IMG/VR virus record: IMGVR_UViG_3300024344_002357
Coordinates: 1-32,211 of that record
Origin: a virus
Strand: one strand, 5' to 3'
Length of the DNA: 32,211 bases
Part shown: positions 22,157 through 29,288 of the stretch, piece by piece
How the letters are laid out: every line of letters begins with the position of its first letter
How positions within the stretch are numbered: the first letter of the stretch is position 1
Made by a program: the position numbers and the translations under genes
Notes under the pieces: model-generated
What the model was told of the DNA's origin: nothing
The model's database searches: none
Seen by the model: the letters and a program-made list of their open reading frames with translations, nothing else

Positions 22157-23613
22157 TAGAATGGCCTCTCCGCTTCTCCACCGTCCTCAATAACAAATCC
22201 CTCTCGTTGTAATTGAGTTCCTTTTAAAGCCTCTGATTTAGTCATCATTTCTTCAACAGTTCCAATCTCACCCTTCATATCAATGTTGATATAGTCGTAA
22301 TCATCTAGGCCACCACCGTGCCTAGTGACGATTGGAATCAACTTTCTATTACCTGTAGCTCCGTTATCTTCAGCCATTTCTTCATCAGATTTTGTTTTGA
22401 AAATAGTAAAGCTACTACAGAGCCAAATCAATCTGTCAGAACCACTGACAACATCAGTAGACTCTTTTGTAATTCCATCTCTGTTTAGCTGAACAAAGCT
22501 CAGGCAAGGAAAGTCATACTCAACAGTCAAGTTGTGTAGTTTTGTTATTTGAAATCCTAGCACCTGAAACTCTTTCATGCTGTCATTAATTTCATTAGAT
22601 GCCATAAGTTTTAGATAATCATATATGACCATACAATCATTTGTTCTTCCGTTTTCGTCGAAGCCGACACGTTTGACAATCCATCTCCTGATAATCGAAA
22701 GTGTTTCTTCAAAAGGCTTCCCAGCTATAGTGATATAATCAAACGGAACGTCTTTAATTTTTTCTGCGGCTTGAGCAATTCTTTCTTTGCCGTTCACCAT
22801 TTTTGTGAACTTTCCAGTAGAAATATCGTTGATGTTTATTCCACTGAACCTTGCCAACAGTCTGTTGAAGTGATCCTCTCTTGACATTTCCGTGTCTAAT
22901 ATCAAAACAGGAACTTCTAATTGGGTTGCTATGTGAGCAGCTACATTATCTGCCAGCATACTCTTTCCTGTTTTAGGGCGAGCAGCTATGAGATCTACAC
23001 ACTTACGTCGAAAACCACCACCAATAGCTGCGTCAAACCTTGCGAAGCCACTACTCAAACCCAGCATGTCGCAAGGATTCTCTTCCAAGTGCTGTATATA
23101 GTTAGAAACTTCGTCTCCAAGAGTTATTGGCCTGTCCTCTACGGAGTTGTTAAGAGTTGAAGATAGTTCAAAGAAAGGAGATTCGCCTATTGATATGATG
23201 GTGTCAACAGATTCATCTCCTGTAACATCGCTTATGTCTTTTATAACTCTTTTTGCTCTGAGTCTGACATCTCTGGCTATTTCCAGCTTCTTTAGTTTCT
23301 TTGCGTGAGTCCTAACATTTTCAAGTTGAACATCGAAGTTCATTAATCCTTGAATATGATTAGGAGGAACCCTGTCCTTGAAAGAGTCTGTCATTCCTAA
23401 ATCTTCAGCCGCACTCAGGACGGACGGAAGATCTATGCTAGAGCTATTTTCTAATGTCTTTTTTAGGCAGGCATAAATAATCTGATTTTGCTCTAAAGTA
23501 AACGTGCTTACATCTATCATGTCGTCAACGTCTATAAAAGCTTCTGAGCCATGTTTAATTATGCCCGATAAAACAACCCTTTCGGACGCTGGATTTGAAA
23601 TTTGTTCTTCCAC
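22156..23613 (-). CDS. dnaB: Replicative DNA helicase, DnaB family
   Basis: A 485-residue DnaB-type helicase starting with GTG and a strong Shine-Dalgarno (GGAGGG). The N-terminal domain begins ASERVVLSGIIKHG and has the usual TFTLEQNQIIYACL helix. The RecA-like motor contains Walker A in AARPKTGKSML, Walker B region VPVLILDTEMS with the Glu, DCMVIYDYLKLM and a Q-x-N sensor in PCLSFVQLNRDG. It unwinds DNA ahead of the split Pol III and works with the DnaG primase encoded next to it. No separate helicase loader is identified in the window. Gap of 3 bases from the upstream gene. Confidence 0.95.
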   Translation of the reverse strand: MEEQISNPASERVVLSGIIKHGSEAFIDVDDMIDVSTFTLEQNQIIYACLKKTLENSSSIDLPSVLSAAEDLGMTDSFKDRVPPNHIQGLMNFDVQLENVRTHAKKLKKLEIARDVRLRAKRVIKDISDVTGDESVDTIISIGESPFFELSSTLNNSVEDRPITLGDEVSNYIQHLEENPCDMLGLSSGFARFDAAIGGGFRRKCVDLIAARPKTGKSMLADNVAAHIATQLEVPVLILDTEMSREDHFNRLLARFSGININDISTGKFTKMVNGKERIAQAAEKIKDVPFDYITIAGKPFEETLSIIRRWIVKRVGFDENGRTNDCMVIYDYLKLMASNEINDSMKEFQVLGFQITKLHNLTVEYDFPCLSFVQLNRDGITKESTDVVSGSDRLIWLCSSFTIFKTKSDEEMAEDNGATGNRKLIPIVTRHGGGLDDYDYINIDMKGEIGTVEEMMTKSEALKGTQLQREGFVIEDGGEAERPF

Positions 23614-23616
23614 TTG

Positions 23617-24066
23617 TTACCCTCCAATACATCTTGAACATCTGTAGAATTCTCCACTTTTAAGTTGAGGGTTTATCTGTTCTGTCTTTCCGCAAACATG
23701 ACAAGTGACATCTAACAAATCAACCGGAGGCCGTCTTGTTGTTCTTCTGACTTCTGGAGTTGTTACTTCTGAAGACTCAACGCCATCGTCAACGAACTTA
23801 TTCTCGCCAGATTGAATTGCCTCTGCTTTTGCATATTTAGATTTACTATCATTTTTAGATCTTTTTATTGAGAAGTCTAAGTCTTTTGATTTTTCTTCCC
23901 GCACCCCTTCTTGCACTGGTGTTTCTTGCACTTGTCCGTCTTCTGGCTCTCGCTCTTCTGCTGCTCCTCTTGAGATTGATTCTCCCGTGAGGCTTTTGTA
24001 GCCGAGAATAACTTGCTCCATATCATCGTTCAAAATTCCTTCTTTGATAAGTTCTAGAGGGGTCAT
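23617..24066 (-). CDS. Unknown protein with disordered middle and C-terminal zinc ribbon
   Basis: A 149-residue protein. The first 30 residues form a short helical region (TPLELIKEGILNDDMEQV). The middle (residues 35-110) is rich in E, K, S and P and probably disordered. The C-terminus carries a four-cysteine ribbon, C-H-V-C ... C-S-R-C, within the last 35 residues. It sits immediately before dnaB, so a helicase accessory role is conceivable. The family is not recognised. The start follows the upstream stop as TAATG. Confidence 0.7.
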   Translation of the reverse strand: MTPLELIKEGILNDDMEQVILGYKSLTGESISRGAAEEREPEDGQVQETPVQEGVREEKSKDLDFSIKRSKNDSKSKYAKAEAIQSGENKFVDDGVESSEVTTPEVRRTTRRPPVDLLDVTCHVCGKTEQINPQLKSGEFYRCSRCIGG

Positions 24067-24545
24067 TAGTACCTTCTCCTTCCAAGCTCCATTAATGCGT
24101 CTACTTGTCTACGCATGTCTCTAACTTTATTGTCTATCCAAGTAATGTTGTTTTCTGCTGTACTTTTTGCTTTCATAACGGACTCAGCAAAGTCATCATT
24201 AATTGATAGGGTGTGTAACTTCTGTTCCCATTTCATATATTTGCCAAACAGGTGGTCATGTTCTACTGTCATTCTGTAAAGGATGTCATTGCACCAGTTT
24301 AGTTTTACTTTGTGTTTGTTTTCTATTTTCTGCACATAGCCGCAGTATCCAGATAATAAAAAAGCCTTGCGTAGACATTCTTCAGGTTTTAGTTTCTTCA
24401 GATCGTCTTCCGTAAGGTTTACAATTTCTTCAACCTCTGGATGTATTTTTGCAGTTATTATACCTTTTAGGTCGCTGTATTCGTTTAGAGATTGTATAAG
24501 GCCGTCAAGCTCAAAGTTTTTCGAGTATTGTTTCTCTCCACTCAT
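24066..24545 (-). CDS. Unknown helical protein next to recombination genes (possible mediator)
   Basis: A 159-residue protein, start taken at ATG 24545 because GGAAGG lies five bases upstream; a GTG two codons earlier is too close to that site. It is predominantly helical, with long amphipathic stretches in the second half (EHDHLFGKYMKWEQKL; WIDNKVRDMRRQVDALMEL) and a basic end GRRRY. Size, helicity and placement beside a RecA/UvsX-like gene resemble T4 UvsY-type recombination mediators, but there is no motif I can align with certainty. It overlaps the nuclease gene upstream by about 35 bases. Confidence 0.65.
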   Translation of the reverse strand: MSGEKQYSKNFELDGLIQSLNEYSDLKGIITAKIHPEVEEIVNLTEDDLKKLKPEECLRKAFLLSGYCGYVQKIENKHKVKLNWCNDILYRMTVEHDHLFGKYMKWEQKLHTLSINDDFAESVMKAKSTAENNITWIDNKVRDMRRQVDALMELGRRRY

Positions 24546-24936
24546 CTTCACCTTCCGAAAATTTTAATGATACGAATTCTATAGAATTAAGTTCGCACCA
24601 TCTCTGTTTGTCTTTATCTCTGATTTTAGATTTTAGAAATTCGGCTTTGTTCTTATGAAAAAAACTCACGAACTCAAAATGCTGCCTTCCATGAACTTCC
24701 ACGACAAGATTGTAGGCTGGAATGAAAAAGTCAGCGTAAAGTTTGGATGGTCTCGACGGCTTGTTTGAGCCGGGAAGGACGACCTCTTCCAAAATTGTAT
24801 CATAAGGAAAAAGCGATTTCAACAATTTTCTTGCGGAAACATGTAAGTTTGATCTTGGTCTAATATCTTCGCCAGAAACTGCATATTTATTCAGCCTCCA
24901 ATGATGTTCGCGACCGTCAAACCCTTTTACTCTCAA
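24511..24936 (-). CDS. PD-(D/E)XK endonuclease, Vsr/DUF559-like
   Basis: A 141-residue protein starting at TTG, which overlaps the RecA stop as TTGA; GGGAG lies about nine bases upstream and no ATG is available later. Core: KLYADFFIPAYNLVVEVHGRQHF holds the catalytic D and E-x-H-G, followed by a helix with KSKIRDKDKQRWCELNSIEFVSL, the typical D-x-x-K-x-x-x ... G/S-x-x-x-V-x-L arrangement of Vsr and DUF559 nucleases. The start HHWRLNKYA and a basic stretch may bind DNA. It could cut recombination intermediates or mismatched DNA; a homing function is also possible but it interrupts no gene. Confidence 0.78.
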   Translation of the reverse strand: MRVKGFDGREHHWRLNKYAVSGEDIRPRSNLHVSARKLLKSLFPYDTILEEVVLPGSNKPSRPSKLYADFFIPAYNLVVEVHGRQHFEFVSFFHKNKAEFLKSKIRDKDKQRWCELNSIEFVSLKFSEGEDEWRETILEKL

Positions 24937-26024
24937 TACAATATCTCCCTCATTGTGTTGTCAAGCAAGTCCCAAAGCTGTGGATACTCATTCATAAAAT
25001 CTAACAGCTTAGCCTGTCCTTGAAATTTGAAGAATCTTAATACGGCATCTTCGTCTAATGGATCGACTTCTTTTTCAGACAGAATGTCAACGATAGACTC
25101 TGGACTGTCAATAGCGAAGTGGCAAGTGTACCACGCACCAGCCTGTTCGATAATGTCAAAATCAACCGCCTGCGAAAATAACTCTTGTTTTTTATCAAGA
25201 CCAACACCGTAACGAAGCCAGCTAACAGCTCCACCTCCGGTAAAGCCTCCGGCAGAGGAAGTGACCACTTTCCATAAGATGCACTGACCAACCTGCTGTG
25301 AGTCTGCCTTATCGTCAATCTTCCAAGGCTGAACCCTGCTTATCTCTAAAATAGTATCAGCTTGATATTGTATTTTTACACCACCATCAGCTACCTTCTT
25401 TTTTCCATAGCCGGAGATGTTAGAAATATAGTGCGTAATCATGATTATAATTACACCTTGCTTAGGAACTACGCCGCCAAGTTTCTTTGTGAAGTTAGAT
25501 AGTATTTTTTGAAGTCCCGGTCTGTAATCTCCTCTAACCTCTTCGTCTAAATCTTTTTGCGCTATCATAGAAGAAACAGAATCAATGATAATAACAGAAC
25601 CCGGACATTCTTTGACTATTCTTTCTATAGCTCCTAAGTACTTCTCTGCACTCAGAGTTTCAGAAGGTGATTCAAATACGTGGATCTTATCAACGTCTAG
25701 ATCTTTTATTCCTTCCAAGTTTTTTCTATTTAGTCTTCCCTCTACATTTATGTACCACACATCTCTTGAGCCATAGACTTCTTTCTGTGCATTAGCAGCT
25801 ATTTGCAAAGCGGTCGTTGTTTTGCCACTCTTTGGATCTCCTATCATTTGAACCCAACTACCTTCTTGGATTCCGCCGCCAAGAGCGTAATCTAAACAAG
25901 GGCTGACAGGAATAATTTGCTTATTTTTGATTTCTTCAAATACTTCTTTGCCGCTTTTAACAACGTCTTCGCCGTACTTTTTTACGAGCGTATCAAAGAT
26001 TGAAAGTTCTTTTTTCTTAGCCAT
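24933..26024 (-). CDS. RecA/UvsX-like recombinase
   Basis: A 363-residue strand-exchange ATPase. Walker A is GDPKSGKTT (residues 62-70), Walker B is SVIIIDSVSSM, and the adenine-side loop reads YINVEGRLNRKNL. GVIIIMITHYISN is the strand with the sensor, normally N or Q. DGGVKIQYQADTILEI matches the conserved C-terminal core of RecA. The N-terminal polymerisation segment is short, as in phage UvsX. It would drive homologous recombination and recombination-dependent replication with SSB and the flanking nuclease. Start follows AGGAAG at good spacing and overlaps the upstream gene by 8 bases. Confidence 0.92.
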   Translation of the reverse strand: MAKKKELSIFDTLVKKYGEDVVKSGKEVFEEIKNKQIIPVSPCLDYALGGGIQEGSWVQMIGDPKSGKTTTALQIAANAQKEVYGSRDVWYINVEGRLNRKNLEGIKDLDVDKIHVFESPSETLSAEKYLGAIERIVKECPGSVIIIDSVSSMIAQKDLDEEVRGDYRPGLQKILSNFTKKLGGVVPKQGVIIIMITHYISNISGYGKKKVADGGVKIQYQADTILEISRVQPWKIDDKADSQQVGQCILWKVVTSSAGGFTGGGAVSWLRYGVGLDKKQELFSQAVDFDIIEQAGAWYTCHFAIDSPESIVDILSEKEVDPLDEDAVLRFFKFQGQAKLLDFMNEYPQLWDLLDNTMREILY

Positions 26025-26427
26025 CTAACTTCCTAAGTTTGCTGATTTTACTTTCTCGACCGTAAGGTTTGGAAGGTCTTGCTTTTGTATTGTCTGTATA
26101 TTCTATCACGTCGGGATTAATTTTATCCAACCGTTTTTGGGATTGTTTTACAAGAGGTTCTAGATTTTTCACCCTCAAGGAATATATGCCTTTTCCTTTT
26201 GGGGAGTTTAGCGCTGAGATTATGGCCTTGTCGGTATATTTTTTTAGAAGTTGATAGGCTTTAGTTATCTGGCTTTGGAATTCTTTTTTCCACTTGGCCG
26301 TATTCCATAATGCGTAAGCTGGCCGTCCGACATTTTGCGATTCAGCTTTTCTCAAGCAAACCATTTCCGCTATGTATTCAGCGGCATTACACGGTTGACC
26401 CGTCGTTTTGTGTTTGTAATTGTCCAT
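26017..26427 (-). CDS. Unknown basic protein
   Basis: A 136-residue, strongly basic protein of unknown family. It begins DNYKHKTTGQPCNAAEYIAEMVCLRKAES and continues with helical, lysine-rich segments (WKKEFQSQITKAYQLLKKY; KQSQKRLDKI). The basic charge suggests nucleic-acid binding. The start lies 41 bases inside the upstream gene, but a GGAG nine bases before the ATG supports it. It directly precedes RecA. Confidence 0.65.
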   Translation of the reverse strand: MDNYKHKTTGQPCNAAEYIAEMVCLRKAESQNVGRPAYALWNTAKWKKEFQSQITKAYQLLKKYTDKAIISALNSPKGKGIYSLRVKNLEPLVKQSQKRLDKINPDVIEYTDNTKARPSKPYGRESKISKLRKLDG

Positions 26428-26890
26428 TCAATGCTCCGTCCTTCGCTATCAAACAGTCAGGGTTTGCGAAGGGATCTCGTTCTTCAACTCTTTCTAAAGT
26501 CATTTCCGGCATAGACCATTTTCTAACAAACAGCCTGCCGTCATCCAAATATCCAACTATAAATGAGTGTAGTGTATCGCCACCAAACATAAAAGCTGAC
26601 GCACATTTACAAAAGAAGTACCCATCTTTGTTGGCGGGAACATCTTTTGCGTTGGATCTATTTTTAATTTTTAGGTTTGTGACATACAGACCCTTGTTTT
26701 CACAATAGATCTTTAGCCTAGCCCAAGCGCTCTCTGGAACTGCGTTAGGTCTGCCGTCATCTTGGTAGATAGTTTCGCCGTTTGAAAGTTCGGCTATCCA
26801 CATTGGATTCTTGTCACCGTACTGATTGACGTAAGAATCTAATTGTTTGGCTACATTGTATTCACGATCTGGTATGTCCGATAGGTTCAT
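26387..26890 (-). CDS. Unknown protein
   Basis: A 167-residue soluble protein. The central part is beta-rich, with MWIAELSNGETIYQDDG, GYFFCKCASAFMFGG and SFIVGYLDDGRLFV. One C-x-C pair is visible. No known catalytic motif is seen and I do not recognise the family; similar short beta-rich proteins are common in large phages. A one-base gap separates it from the HTH gene upstream. Confidence 0.65.
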   Translation of the reverse strand: MNLSDIPDREYNVAKQLDSYVNQYGDKNPMWIAELSNGETIYQDDGRPNAVPESAWARLKIYCENKGLYVTNLKIKNRSNAKDVPANKDGYFFCKCASAFMFGGDTLHSFIVGYLDDGRLFVRKWSMPEMTLERVEERDPFANPDCLIAKDGALNGQLQTQNDGSTV

Positions 26891-26891
26891 A

Positions 26892-27221
26892 TTACTTGTC
26901 TTTGATTATATGAATTGCATCACTATATCTTGATGTGTTCTGAACTCTCGTTGATCTGGTTTCATCGGCTAATTCAGATGCGGCTGGTGTCATGATTGTA
27001 ACTCCACGATCTTCCTTGTGACCCATAAGCTCTCCAACCGTAGATTTTTCGTCCTGAGCTGTATCGACATGCCCTGTGTCTGTAGACTCGCCAATATGTT
27101 TCTTTACAGCATTCTCGGTTCTGTTTAGGTCTTTAGCTATTTCTTCTACAGACTTTTCTGTATTGTTCTCAATGTAGAATTTTTCTACCTTAGTTAGCTT
27201 TCCTGTTTTTCTTTTAGACAT
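26892..27221 (-). CDS. Helix-turn-helix protein, possible regulator
   Basis: A 109-residue protein. The ATG at 27221 is taken as start; the preceding codon is TTG. Residues about 10-45 contain a helix-turn-helix of the sigma-region-4/resolvase type (KVEKFYIENNTEKSVEEIAKDLNRTENAVKKHI). The rest is polar and probably disordered. It could regulate phage transcription or be a terminase-small-subunit-like DNA-binding protein; only the HTH is supported by sequence. Overlaps the upstream gene by about 8 bases. Confidence 0.7.
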   Translation of the reverse strand: MSKRKTGKLTKVEKFYIENNTEKSVEEIAKDLNRTENAVKKHIGESTDTGHVDTAQDEKSTVGELMGHKEDRGVTIMTPAASELADETRSTRVQNTSRYSDAIHIIKDK

Positions 27222-27525
27222 CAATATGGCTCCGTTCTGCCCAAGATAAATAGCTCGATTTTCTAGTTTCTAGATACTTAACGTAAAAATTAAATGTATC
27301 CTTTTGAACTTTTTTATACTCTGCCATGTCTGACTTGATTTTTCCAGAATCCATACCGTAAGGGTCTATGACCCTACCCCTGAAAAACTTAACATAATAA
27401 TTTTGCACCTTATCGCTTTTTACTAGATATGCGCATGAATTACGTCCGTCTTCCTGAGATTCCGATCCGTCAGATCCGTAGTAGGTGTAATCAAACTTTT
27501 CTTCTTGAAAAAATTCACTATCCAT
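27214..27525 (-). CDS. Unknown small protein
   Basis: A 103-residue acidic-then-basic protein. YLVKSDKVQNYYVKFFRGRVIDPYGMD is the most distinctive part. No domain is recognised. It is embedded in the run of small genes between PhoH and RecA, with 8- to 11-base overlaps on both sides. Confidence 0.6.
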   Translation of the reverse strand: MDSEFFQEEKFDYTYYGSDGSESQEDGRNSCAYLVKSDKVQNYYVKFFRGRVIDPYGMDSGKIKSDMAEYKKVQKDTFNFYVKYLETRKSSYLSWAERSHIDV

Positions 27526-27820
27526 TTTTCTTTTTCCCCATATGTATATTCATTACACCGTCCTCGTCTTCTTCCATCGACTCTATTATATCTCTTTCTT
27601 TTATTGTTGCATATATAAAAGATCCATTAATTTCATGAACCCAGCTCTCACCTCTGGTTTCTTTCGGGGTACATCTCTTATTTACGCAATGAACTTTTAT
27701 GAAATGCTTGTCATCTGTATCTTCTGTCTTGATGATATTTAGTAATGGTCTATCACAGTCAGCGCATTTTACAACTACAAATTCGCCTTTAGCTTTTTCT
27801 ACATACTTCTTAAATTCCAT
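27518..27820 (-). CDS. Small zinc-ribbon-like protein
   Basis: A 100-residue protein with C-A-D-C near residue 20 and VHCVNKRC about 27 residues later, i.e. a C-x-x-C ... C-x-x-x-x-C arrangement that could bind one zinc. A beta hairpin region (WVHEINGSFIYATI) follows and the tail is acidic then lysine-rich. It resembles the 83-residue protein at 16639-16890 at the second Cys pair. Function is unknown. The start shares TAATG with the FmdB-like gene. Confidence 0.7.
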   Translation of the reverse strand: MEFKKYVEKAKGEFVVVKCADCDRPLLNIIKTEDTDDKHFIKVHCVNKRCTPKETRGESWVHEINGSFIYATIKERDIIESMEEDEDGVMNIHMGKKKNG

Positions 27821-28173
27821 TACTTTTTCCCGTCTCTAATATATTTTGCTTTTTGGGACTTGCTCATTTTGTTTATATCGGATTTGCTGGCATCCCCAGA
27901 CTTTTCCCACCAGTCCTTTTTCTTTTCTTTCTTCTCGGCATTTTGATAAGCTCTTCTGTCGTCAAGTTCGTAACGCCCCATCTTTTTGGTATTTTTCTCG
28001 GCAAGTTGCCCAAGAGTTTTGGCTTCTCCTTTTACGAAGCCAATGGGAGGTTGGTTGATAACAATTTTTATATCTGAACTTCCGCATTTACAGGGAGAAG
28101 GTTCCTCTTTGAAGCCGTGAAATTGTTCAAACTCAATTCCACAGGTGTTACATTGATAATCATATGTTGGCAT
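27820..28173 (-). CDS. FmdB-family zinc-ribbon protein
   Basis: A 117-residue protein. The start is placed at ATG 28173 (MPTYDYQCNTCG), one base after the PhoH stop; a longer in-frame extension overlaps PhoH and is not protein-like. The N-terminus is a FmdB-type regulatory-domain zinc ribbon: YDYQCNTCGIEFEQF, then PCKCGSSDIK. The C-terminal half is a lysine-rich, probably disordered tail. FmdB-like ribbons are common small proteins of phages and bacteria with no settled function. Confidence 0.85.
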   Translation of the reverse strand: MPTYDYQCNTCGIEFEQFHGFKEEPSPCKCGSSDIKIVINQPPIGFVKGEAKTLGQLAEKNTKKMGRYELDDRRAYQNAEKKEKKKDWWEKSGDASKSDINKMSKSQKAKYIRDGKK

Positions 28174-28174
28174 G

Positions 28175-28846
28175 TTAATCGTACAGTGCTTTAAGAATTT
28201 TTGAGATAATACTATTTCTGACAATATCTTCTTCCGTAAGTTCGGAAATACCAACACCGTCAACGCCATCAAGACGCTCAAGGAACTCCTCAAGACCGCC
28301 TCGGTCTTTTTTTAGAAGGTCTGTTTGCTCAATGTCTCCGTTGATGACAGCTTTTGAATCCCAGCCGATTCTCGTTATAAACATTTTTAATTGTTCAAAG
28401 GTGGCGTTCTGGGCTTCATCTAATATCATAAAGCAATTATGGAAATTTCGCCCTCTCATATATTCTAAAGGCACTACTTCTATCTTGCCTTCTTCTCTGT
28501 ATGCTTGAACTCTATTGCTATTTAACCTGTACTGCATCTCTTCCAGTACAGGCACAAGATAAGGATGTATTTTTTCTTCAAAAGTTCCGGGCAGGAAACC
28601 TAAGCCCCTACCACTTTCAATTACAGGTCTAGTTACAATTATCTTCTCAACCCTTTTATCTAACAAATAATCGCAAGCCAAGCCAACAGCTACTGCTGTT
28701 TTTCCTGTACCTGCTGGGCCGGTGCAGAAAGTCACATCGTTTTCTGATATAGTTCTGATGTAACCTTCCTGATTTTTGGTTTTAGGTTTTAAAGCTTTCC
28801 TTCTTTTAGTTGGTTGTCCTGCTTCTGGTTTTTTTCTTCTGGGCAT
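28175..28846 (-). CDS. phoH: PhoH-like P-loop ATPase
   Basis: A 223-residue PhoH-family protein. Walker A is GPAGTGKTAVA (about residues 41-48), IIVTRPVIESGRGLGFLPGTFEEKI is the hallmark of the family, Walker B is FMILDEAQNA, and VINGDIEQTDL is the conserved C-terminal signature. A basic N-terminus (KRRKALKPKTKNQ) precedes the core, matching other PhoH-like proteins without a PIN domain. The family is widespread in phages; roles in RNA metabolism or phosphate stress have been proposed. Gap of 2 bases to dUTPase. Confidence 0.92.
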   Translation of the reverse strand: MPRRKKPEAGQPTKRRKALKPKTKNQEGYIRTISENDVTFCTGPAGTGKTAVAVGLACDYLLDKRVEKIIVTRPVIESGRGLGFLPGTFEEKIHPYLVPVLEEMQYRLNSNRVQAYREEGKIEVVPLEYMRGRNFHNCFMILDEAQNATFEQLKMFITRIGWDSKAVINGDIEQTDLLKKDRGGLEEFLERLDGVDGVGISELTEEDIVRNSIISKILKALYD

Positions 28847-28848
28847 TT

Positions 28849-29280
28849 TTATTTACCTGTAGAGCCAAAGCCTCCGGAACCCCTGTCTGTAGAGTCTAAT
28901 TCTTCTACTACGTGCTGTACAAAATGTGGAACTTCCTGTATGATAAGCTGAGCTATTCTATCACCTTTTTCTACATGGAATGGTTCTTTTGTGGTATTGT
29001 GCAGACAAACTTTTACTTCGCCTCTATATCCACAGTCTATAACGCCAGCATGTCTATGAACACCTTTAACACCCATAGAAGATCTATCCCAGATTAACCC
29101 TGAGTGACCTTTAGGTATGGCTATTGCAATGCCTGTGGAAGCTAAAACAGTGGCTCCCGCCGGTATGCTGACAGTTTCAAAAGCGTACAAGTCCCAACCA
29201 GCATCATCTAGATGACCTTTGGTGGGACTCTTTGCTGATTCGTAGAGTTTTTTGGTCTCAAAAAAATTATAATTAGTCAT
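28849..29280 (-). CDS. dut: Trimeric dUTPase
   Basis: A 143-residue dUTP diphosphatase. All five motifs are recognisable: DAGWDLYA (1), WDRSSMGVKG (2), HAGVIDCGYRGEVKV (3), GDRIAQLIIQ (4) and RGSGGFGSTGK (5). It converts dUTP to dUMP, keeping uracil out of phage DNA and feeding thymidylate synthesis. It lies directly downstream of RNR (gap of 8 bases). Confidence 0.95.
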   Translation of the reverse strand: MTNYNFFETKKLYESAKSPTKGHLDDAGWDLYAFETVSIPAGATVLASTGIAIAIPKGHSGLIWDRSSMGVKGVHRHAGVIDCGYRGEVKVCLHNTTKEPFHVEKGDRIAQLIIQEVPHFVQHVVEELDSTDRGSGGFGSTGK

Positions 29281-29288
29281 TTTTAGTC

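Noticed and set aside
26310-26708. A 132-codon open frame on the plus strand, and many other plus-strand open frames of 60-117 codons
   Set aside because: They lie fully opposite well-supported minus-strand genes, have no recognisable domains, often have odd composition, and lack Shine-Dalgarno sequences. The stop-poor opposite strand explains them.
27820-28293. Longer form of the FmdB-like protein starting at 28293
   Set aside because: The extra 40 residues overlap the C-terminal coding sequence of PhoH and are not protein-like; the family begins at MPTYDYQC, which has its own start at 28173.
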